Positions 58,817 to 64,000 of a DNA stretch of 64,000 bases are shown piece by piece (positions within the stretch are counted from its first letter, which is position 1; every line of letters begins with the position of its first letter). This DNA is from Aureibaculum sp. 2308TA14-22 (GTDB lineage: Bacteria; Bacteroidota; Bacteroidia; Flavobacteriales; Flavobacteriaceae): positions 372,001 to 436,000 of the forward strand of contig NZ_JBEWXT010000001.1 in NCBI RefSeq assembly GCF_040538665.1, given 5' to 3'. The notes beneath the pieces were generated by a model. It did not search any database. It was not told the DNA's origin and saw only the letters and a list, made by a program, of their open reading frames with translations. The position numbers were made by a program, and so were the translations under genes.

Positions 58817-59962
58817 TTATTTTTCACCATTAACTATCTCCATTATTTTGGTAAAAATTTCAGTATTTTCATAAATACCAGAAAAGCTTTTTTCACCTGG
58901 ACCATATACAAAAACGGGAATTAAAGTAGCAGAATGCCCACCAGTTGAAAAAGAACCTTTTATCTTATTATAGTTTCCGTTGTCAGACGCTAGGGTATAA
59001 CCACCCGTTTCATGGTCGGCAGTTACAACAACTAAGGTATTACCGTCCGCTTCGGCAAAATCCAACACATTCCCAATAACTTTGTCAAAATCTAATACTT
59101 CTTTTTGAATATAGTCTTCATCATTTGCATGTCCTCCCCAATCTATTTGCGAACCTTCAATCATTAGGAAAAATCCATTTTTACCTTTGGCTTCATTATT
59201 ATTTAAATAATTAATTCCTAATGTTGTAGCATCTAATAAAAAATCTCCTCTTCCTTCACTCATTTTCGGCATACCATCTTTTGCCAACAAAAATCCGTAT
59301 TTTTTATTTTTTGATAACGTTTGATTTTTTTCAAGGTTCAAAGTATCTACTGTAAAACCATTTTTTGCAAATTCATTTTGGAGTGATATTCCATCTTTAC
59401 GATGAAAGAACCACTTTTTGCCGCCTCCGGCAAAAAAATCAACTTCAGATCCAGGTAATTCACTCGCTATATCTTCGGCAAGGCCTCTAGATTTTACATG
59501 AGCAAAAAAACTTGCGGGCGTGGCATGTGTTATTGATGATGTAGAAATTACACCCGTTGCATATTCTTTTTCAGAAAGGTATTCTACAATATTTTTTACA
59601 GGTATGGTATCCATATTTACACCAATTGCACCATTATATGTTTTCTCACCAGCAGAAAATGCTGTTGCCCCAGAAGCAGAATCAGTAATGAGATGGCTGG
59701 CTGAAGATGTTTTTATGAGTCCAATAGTTGGAAAACGGCTAAAATTTGGCTCTGTTTTTTTTGTAAAGTAGCTACTGGAAACTTGTGATAAACCCATTCC
59801 GTCACCAATCATAAGAATAATATTCATCGGTTTATTTTCTTGAGGTGGTTTAACCTTATGGTTGTTAGTTACTTTTTTTGAAGTACAAGCGGTAATTATT
59901 AGAATCAGAGCTAACAGTGAGAGAAGTTTAATCTTCTTATGAGTTTTAGAGATATTAGTCAT
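58817..59962 (-). CDS. Alkaline phosphatase, lipoprotein
   Basis: 381 residues. The lipobox segment LLALILIITACTSKK places it in the envelope. Metal and nucleophile motifs of the PhoA superfamily are present: ILMIGDGMGLSQV, LITDSASGATAFSAGEKTYNG (with the nucleophilic serine), VVTADHETGGYTL, and GGHSATLIPVFVYGPG. It hydrolyses phosphomonoesters outside the cytoplasm, supplying phosphate. No Pho-box equivalent is recognisable. Divergent from, and separated from, the tRNA region by 150 bases without genes. Confidence 0.94.
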   Translation of the reverse strand: MTNISKTHKKIKLLSLLALILIITACTSKKVTNNHKVKPPQENKPMNIILMIGDGMGLSQVSSSYFTKKTEPNFSRFPTIGLIKTSSASHLITDSASGATAFSAGEKTYNGAIGVNMDTIPVKNIVEYLSEKEYATGVISTSSITHATPASFFAHVKSRGLAEDIASELPGSEVDFFAGGGKKWFFHRKDGISLQNEFAKNGFTVDTLNLEKNQTLSKNKKYGFLLAKDGMPKMSEGRGDFLLDATTLGINYLNNNEAKGKNGFFLMIEGSQIDWGGHANDEDYIQKEVLDFDKVIGNVLDFAEADGNTLVVVTADHETGGYTLASDNGNYNKIKGSFSTGGHSATLIPVFVYGPGEKSFSGIYENTEIFTKIMEIVNGEK

Positions 59963-60082
59963 TTCTATAGGTATTAAAATTCAATTAAGCAATGATAACA
60001 AAATATATGCTAAATGTATTAATTTTAGGTAAAAATTAAATTTTTTTAGAATTAAGTACAAACGCTAAATGCATAAAATAAA

Positions 60083-60107
60083 AAAGCCATACTTAAAGTA
60101 TGGCTTT
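60083..60107 (-). terminator. Rho-independent terminator after tRNA-Asn
   Basis: The 12-bp stem AAAGCCATACTT / AAGTATGGCTTT is followed on the minus strand by TTTATTTTAT. It sits just after the tRNA 3' end. Confidence 0.75.
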
Positions 60108-60113
60108 CGTTTG

Positions 60114-60187
60114 CTCCCCCTCTTGGGCTCGAACCAAGGACCCTCTGATTAACAGTCAGATGCTCTAACCAACTGAGCTAAGGAGGA
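60114..60187 (-). tRNA. tRNA-Asn (GTT)
   Basis: 74 bases without an encoded CCA. The acceptor stem TCCTCCT pairs with AGGGGGA (one T-G wobble). The D arm contains TAGCTCAGTTGGTTAGAGC. The anticodon stem TCTGA/TCAGA encloses loop CTGTTAA with anticodon GTT. The T arm CTTGG...CCAAG encloses TTCGAGC. The upstream GIY-YIG stop codon lies two bases before the tRNA 5' end, so the two are almost certainly transcribed together and separated by processing. Confidence 0.95.
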
Positions 60188-60189
60188 AT

Positions 60190-60480
60190 TTAATATAAAT
60201 ATTTTTCCTTTAATTTATCAGCAATTTCTGGATATTTTTTAAGATTATGAATGTAAATTTTACTCTTCATATTTTTAATGTGTCTTTCTACTTTTATAGC
60301 TTGTGTTGTTATTTCACAATCTATTTTTAGAAAAAGTTTCCAATCACTTGCTTTAGATGTGTAAGAATTTTCATAAAATTTATTTTTATGCTCTTCAAGT
60401 CTCTTATTGAGATCTGAAGTTTCTCCTATATAAAACTTATCTAATTGTATAGAATAAATAATATAAACACATGGTTTCAT
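60190..60480 (-). CDS. GIY-YIG nuclease-family protein next to tRNA-Asn
   Basis: 96 residues. The fold signature is YIIYSIQLDKFYIGETSDLNKRLEEHKNKF, a GIY-YIG variant (YIIYS...YIG) with the catalytic tyrosines and R26 in LNKRLEEH. The following SDWKLFLKIDCEITTQAIKVERHIKNMKSK carries the conserved glutamate. It is a small stand-alone domain of the UPF0213/YhbQ-like group. The stop codon is two bases before tRNA-Asn, and a broken copy of the tRNA 5' half lies 26 bases or so upstream of the gene. This suggests insertion or tRNA-associated mobility. Confidence 0.85.
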   Translation of the reverse strand: MKPCVYIIYSIQLDKFYIGETSDLNKRLEEHKNKFYENSYTSKASDWKLFLKIDCEITTQAIKVERHIKNMKSKIYIHNLKKYPEIADKLKEKYLY

Positions 60481-60512
60481 TTCAATAAAACTATAAAGAA
60501 CATAACTTCTTT

Positions 60513-60554
60513 GCTCTAACCTCCCGATAGCTATCGGGATGAGCTAAGGAGGAA
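60513..60554 (-). pseudogene. Truncated tRNA-Asn 5' half with palindrome in the D loop
   Basis: On the minus strand the site begins TCCTCCTTAGCTCA and ends GGTTAGAGCA, both identical to tRNA-Asn (acceptor 5' strand and D arm). In place of the D-loop bases GTT lies TCCCGATAGCTATCGGGA (60522-60539). No anticodon arm follows. It lies just upstream of the GIY-YIG gene in the same orientation as the intact tRNA. Confidence 0.75.
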
Positions 60555-60690
60555 TATTAGATTTCTCTAAAAATTCAGTCTGCAAATATAAATGTTTTTC
60601 TATTTTTAGCAACATATAATTTAAAAATTTTCAGAATAAATTTTTAGCTCTATAACCATAACTTAAATTATTTTATAAGGTTAAAAATTG

Positions 60691-60698
60691 TATTTTTG
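60691..60698 (+). promoter_or_regulatory. Flavobacterial -7 promoter motif for sucAB
   Basis: TATTTTTG lies 28 bases before the sucA ATG. Confidence 0.55.
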
Positions 60699-60725
60699 TT
60701 ATTCATATTTCGAAATTTTTAATTA

Positions 60726-63461
60726 ATGGATAGGTTTTCGTTTTTAAATGCAGCTCACACAGGTTTTATTGAAGATTTGTATCATAAATACTTGTCAAAT
60801 CCTGATTCGGTAGAACCCAGTTGGAGAAGCTTTTTTCAAGGTTACGATCTGGCCAATACCGATTACAGTTTAAATGGAGAAACTAGTGTGTCTGATGTTA
60901 AAGTGCCAGAACATGTATTTAAAGAATTTCGGGTTATAGAATTAATGAACGGTTATCGTTCCAGAGGTCATTTATTTACCAAAACAAACCCTGTTAGAGA
61001 ACGTAGAAAGTACGAACCTACTCTGGCGATAGAAAATTTTGGATTGTCTGAAGATGATTTAGATACGGTTTTTGATGCAGGCGAAGTTTTAAATATAGGT
61101 AGCAAAAAGCTAAGAGACATTATAAAGCACTTAGAAGCAATTTACTGTGATTCTATTGGTGTTGAATATATGTATATCCGAAAGCCCGAAGTGATAAAGT
61201 GGTGGCAGGAAAAATTAAATAAAAATGACAACCACGCAAAATATGATGTTGAAAAGAAAAAATATATTCTTTCCAAATTAAATCAGGCGGTTACTTTTGA
61301 GCAATTTTTACAGACCAAATATGTAGGTCAAAAACGTTTTTCTCTCGAAGGGGGTGAAGCTCTTATCCCTGCTATTAGCAATATGCTTTATCAAGCAGTA
61401 AATAAGCATCAATTAGAAGAATGTGTGGTGGGTATGGCACATAGAGGGAGGCTAAATACATTGACCAATATTTTCAGAAAACCCGTTAGAGAATTGTTCA
61501 GTGAATTTGAAGGTAAAGATTTTGAAGATGATTCTATCGATGGCGATGTAAAATACCATATGGGTTTAACGTTGAACAAAACCTATCAAAATGGTAAGGG
61601 AATTAAGATGAACTTAGTGCCTAATCCTTCTCATTTAGAGACAGTTGATGCAGTTGCTGAAGGAATTACTAGAGCAAAAATAGACAGGAAATACAATGGT
61701 GATTCCTCAAAAATAGTACCCATTTTAATACATGGGGATGCTGCCATTGCAGGTCAAGGTATTGTTTATGAAGTGATACAGATGGCTAAATTGAATGGTT
61801 ATAAAACGGGAGGCACAATTCATATCGTAGTTAATAATCAAATTGGTTTTACCACAAATTATCTGGATGCACGCTCTAGTACTTATTGTACTGATGTTGG
61901 TAAAGTAACATTGTCACCGGTATTGCATGTTAATGCTGATGATGCTGAAGCGGTTGTCCATGCAACAGAAATGGCATTAGAATTTAGAATGAAATTTCAA
62001 CGTGATGTTTTTATTGACCTGTTAGGATATAGAAAATATGGACATAACGAAGGTGATGAACCACGTTTTACCCAACCAACATTATACAAAGCCATTGCTA
62101 AGCATAGTAACCCAAAAGATATTTATGTTTCTAGATTACTAGAAGAAAATGTTGTTGATGAGGCTTATGTAGAAAAGTTGAAGGACGACTATAAATCTAT
62201 GTTAGAAAGGGAATATGAGAAATCAAAGAAAGACGAGTCTTCTGTTGTAAAGCCTTTTATGGAAAGTACTTGGCAAGGTTTTATACGTGCAGATGAGAAG
62301 GATATGCTAAAGACAATTAATACTGCTTATGCTGAAAAGAAATTAAAAGGAATTGCTGATGTAATTTCGCATGTGCCTGAAGGTGCTAACTTTGTTAGAA
62401 AAGCAGTACGAATTTTAAATGACAGAGCAAAAATGATTGATGCCGACAAGCTGGATTGGGGCTTAGCGGAGACATTAGCTTATGGCTCTCTTTTAGAAGA
62501 AGGATTTAATGTGCGGATTTCTGGTCAAGATGTAGAGCGAGGTACATTCAGTCATAGACATGCTATTTTGCGTGATGAAGTTACAGAAGAACGTATCAAC
62601 TTGTTAAATAGTAATTCAAACAATAAAGGTGTTATGACCATTTATAATTCTTTGTTGTCTGAATATGGCGTTTTGGGTTTTGACTACGGTTACGCTATGG
62701 CTCATCCAAATACATTGACGATTTGGGAAGCACAGTTTGGCGATTTTAGTAATGGTGCCCAAATTATATTTGACCAATATATGTCCGCTGCCGAAGATAA
62801 ATGGAAACTCCAAAACGGTATTGTGGTTTTATTGCCTCATGGTTATGAGGGTCAGGGTTCTGAGCATTCTTCTGCAAGAATAGAGCGTTATTTACAATTA
62901 TGTGCCATGCACAATATGACTGTGACAAATTGTACAACACCTGCTAATTTCTATCATTTATTACGTCGTCAAATGAAAAGAAATTACAGAAAACCTTTAA
63001 TAGTTTTTACGCCTAAAAGTTTGTTGCGTCATCCTAAAGCGGTATCTAACCTGAACGATTTGGCCAAAGGTGAATTTCAAACTGTGATTGACGATACTGT
63101 AACTAAGGACAAGGTAAAGAAATTAGTATTTTGTACCGGTAAAGTTTATTATGATTTATTGGCAGAACGTGAAGAATTAAAAAGAGAGGATGTCGCTCTA
63201 GTTCGAATAGAGCAATTATTTCCACTAGATTTAGAAAAAATACAGCGTATTATAAATCAGTATAAAAATGTAAAAAGATACGTTTGGGCTCAAGAAGAAC
63301 CAGAAAATATGGGAGCTTGGAGTTATATGTTGCAACGCTTTACATTGGTGAAATTAGAAGTTGCTAGCAGACCGTTTTATGCCGTACCTGCCGCTGGTTC
63401 TAGTGCTAGGTTTAAGAGAAGGCAACAACGCGTATTGGATTTGGTTTTTGATAAAAAATAG
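60726..63461 (+). CDS. sucA: 2-oxoglutarate dehydrogenase E1 component
   Basis: 911 residues, the usual Bacteroidota length. The N-terminal segment FLNAAHTGFIEDLYHKYLSNPDSVEPSWRSFFQGY docks to E2. The thiamine-diphosphate domain has VVGMAHRGRLNTL, HGDAAIAGQGIVYE and VVNNQIGFTTN. The second domain has SGQDVERGTFSHRHA and LLPHGYEGQGSEHSSARIERYLQL. E1 decarboxylates 2-oxoglutarate and transfers the succinyl group to the lipoyl arm of E2, encoded next. The 83-base gap to sucB contains a CCCGATAG-type palindrome. Confidence 0.97.
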   Translation: MDRFSFLNAAHTGFIEDLYHKYLSNPDSVEPSWRSFFQGYDLANTDYSLNGETSVSDVKVPEHVFKEFRVIELMNGYRSRGHLFTKTNPVRERRKYEPTLAIENFGLSEDDLDTVFDAGEVLNIGSKKLRDIIKHLEAIYCDSIGVEYMYIRKPEVIKWWQEKLNKNDNHAKYDVEKKKYILSKLNQAVTFEQFLQTKYVGQKRFSLEGGEALIPAISNMLYQAVNKHQLEECVVGMAHRGRLNTLTNIFRKPVRELFSEFEGKDFEDDSIDGDVKYHMGLTLNKTYQNGKGIKMNLVPNPSHLETVDAVAEGITRAKIDRKYNGDSSKIVPILIHGDAAIAGQGIVYEVIQMAKLNGYKTGGTIHIVVNNQIGFTTNYLDARSSTYCTDVGKVTLSPVLHVNADDAEAVVHATEMALEFRMKFQRDVFIDLLGYRKYGHNEGDEPRFTQPTLYKAIAKHSNPKDIYVSRLLEENVVDEAYVEKLKDDYKSMLEREYEKSKKDESSVVKPFMESTWQGFIRADEKDMLKTINTAYAEKKLKGIADVISHVPEGANFVRKAVRILNDRAKMIDADKLDWGLAETLAYGSLLEEGFNVRISGQDVERGTFSHRHAILRDEVTEERINLLNSNSNNKGVMTIYNSLLSEYGVLGFDYGYAMAHPNTLTIWEAQFGDFSNGAQIIFDQYMSAAEDKWKLQNGIVVLLPHGYEGQGSEHSSARIERYLQLCAMHNMTVTNCTTPANFYHLLRRQMKRNYRKPLIVFTPKSLLRHPKAVSNLNDLAKGEFQTVIDDTVTKDKVKKLVFCTGKVYYDLLAEREELKREDVALVRIEQLFPLDLEKIQRIINQYKNVKRYVWAQEEPENMGAWSYMLQRFTLVKLEVASRPFYAVPAAGSSARFKRRQQRVLDLVFDKK

Positions 63462-63501
63462 ATAATAATAAATAAATTCCACTAATTTTGATTGGAATTA
63501 G

Positions 63502-63519
63502 TCCCGATAGCTTTCGGGA
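63502..63519. repeat. CCCGATAGC-type palindrome between sucA and sucB
   Basis: TCCCGATAGCTTTCGGGA, preceded by a hairpin-forming ATTCCA...TGGAAT (about 63477-63497). It may tune the relative expression of sucA and sucB or be an inert repeat. Confidence 0.55.
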
Positions 63520-63544
63520 TTGAAATTTGATAATTTAGACAATT

Positions 63545-64000
63545 ATGGTTTTAGAAATGAAAGTCCCTTCACCGGGCGAATCGATTACAGAAGTAGAAAT
63601 TGCAACTTGGTTGGTTGAAGATGGTGATTATGTAGAAAAGGATCAAGCAATTGCTGAGGTCGATTCTGATAAAGCAACACTTGAGTTACCGGCTGAAGAA
63701 AGCGGCATAATAACACTAAAAGCAGAAGAAGGCGATGCTGTTGCCGTTGGTGCAGTTGTCTGTCATATTGATACCAGTGCAAAAAAACCGAGCGGTACAG
63801 GTTCAAAAAAGGAAGAAGCCAAAGAAACTCCCGCTAAAAAAGAAGAAAAACCAACTGAAACTAAAAAGCAAGAAACTTATGCAAGTGGAACAGCTTCTCC
63901 TGCAGCAAAAAAGATTTTAGCAGAAAAAGGTATTGATGCAAATACTATAAAGGGTACAGGTAAAGATGGTAGAATTACCAAAAACGATGCTGTAAATGCT
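63545..64000 (+). CDS. sucB: Dihydrolipoyllysine succinyltransferase, E2 of 2-oxoglutarate dehydrogenase (3' end outside window)
   Basis: 152 codons are visible to the window edge. The N-terminal lipoyl domain begins LEMKVPSPGESITEVEIATWLVEDGDYV, with K43 in EVDSDKATLEL as the lipoylation site. A lysine/glutamate-rich linker (KKEEAKETPAKKEEK) follows. Then comes the peripheral-subunit-binding domain (ASPAAKKILAEKG, GTGKDGRITKNDAVNA). The catalytic domain lies outside the window. It forms the core of the complex with SucA. Confidence 0.95.
   Translation, partial: MVLEMKVPSPGESITEVEIATWLVEDGDYVEKDQAIAEVDSDKATLELPAEESGIITLKAEEGDAVAVGAVVCHIDTSAKKPSGTGSKKEEAKETPAKKEEKPTETKKQETYASGTASPAAKKILAEKGIDANTIKGTGKDGRITKNDAVNA

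Noticed and set aside
63585-63920. Two small frames over the start of sucB
   Set aside because: Both are low-complexity shadows of the lysine/glutamate-rich linker and lipoyl domain of sucB.
1-64000. CRISPR arrays, rRNA genes, insertion sequences with transposase, prophage
   Set aside because: No regularly spaced direct repeats, rRNA signatures, transposase or phage structural genes were seen on either strand.

Overview
The window looks like a chromosomal piece of a Bacteroidota bacterium, almost certainly a member of the Flavobacteriaceae. It is AT-rich. Many genes are preceded by the Bacteroidota -7 promoter motif TAnnTTTG, with no classical Shine-Dalgarno. Typical family genes are present: DnaE with a fused exonuclease, an alpha-2-macroglobulin carrying SusC-like CarboxypepD_reg and DEVVVTA signatures, a VPS10/BNR-repeat secreted protein, an OmpA protein with PD40 repeats, DUF4920/DUF4230 proteins, and SucA/SucB.

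Layout. 1-11 kb: a secreted BNR-repeat protein (cut by the window edge), dnaE plus a potassium channel, a secreted Gfo/Idh oxidoreductase, a cold-shock protein and a lipoprotein. 11-18 kb: a 2164-residue alpha-2-macroglobulin. 18-26 kb: housekeeping genes (era, rsgA, tag) mixed with a GNAT enzyme, an NhaC antiporter, a second Gfo/Idh enzyme and an SRPBCC/GyrI-like membrane protein. 25.9-33.7 kb: a ten-gene plus-strand operon combining a type III polyketide synthase, a methyltransferase, two flavoproteins, YceI, a hot-dog dehydratase, a ketosynthase, an ACP and a phosphopantetheinyl transferase. This is probably a lipid-like polyketide pathway. 33.7-40.1 kb: an ABC ATPase, a prolyl oligopeptidase, DoxX, thioredoxin, an SGNH hydrolase and a PhnB-like protein.

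41.1-46.1 kb is the most unusual part. Unrelated accessory genes (a lipoprotein, a PhnB-like protein, two hypotheticals, a KAP P-loop NTPase, a DUF6994-like protein), all on the minus strand, are separated by imperfect hairpins. The hairpins share an AAC/GTT frame, a constant 3-nt/6-nt asymmetric bubble, and A/G arm differences at the same two stem positions. The outer flanks of each gene unit are complementary to each other across the gene, which is the expected signature of integron-type gene cassettes. The flanks do not match the canonical attC boxes, and no integrase is visible in the window.

46.3-64 kb is mostly housekeeping: asd, trhO, a MazG-like enzyme, ilvE, a DUF4920/CxxCH lipoprotein/mnmD/DUF4230 group, the OmpA protein, a SUMF1-fold protein with a Tat-type Gfo/Idh enzyme, a DEAD-box helicase, alkaline phosphatase, tRNA-Asn and sucA-sucB (cut by the window edge). 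A GIY-YIG gene lies between tRNA-Asn and a broken second copy of its 5' half.

Several families of short palindromic repeats are scattered through the window. One copy appears to be inserted in frame in the phosphopantetheinyl transferase gene.
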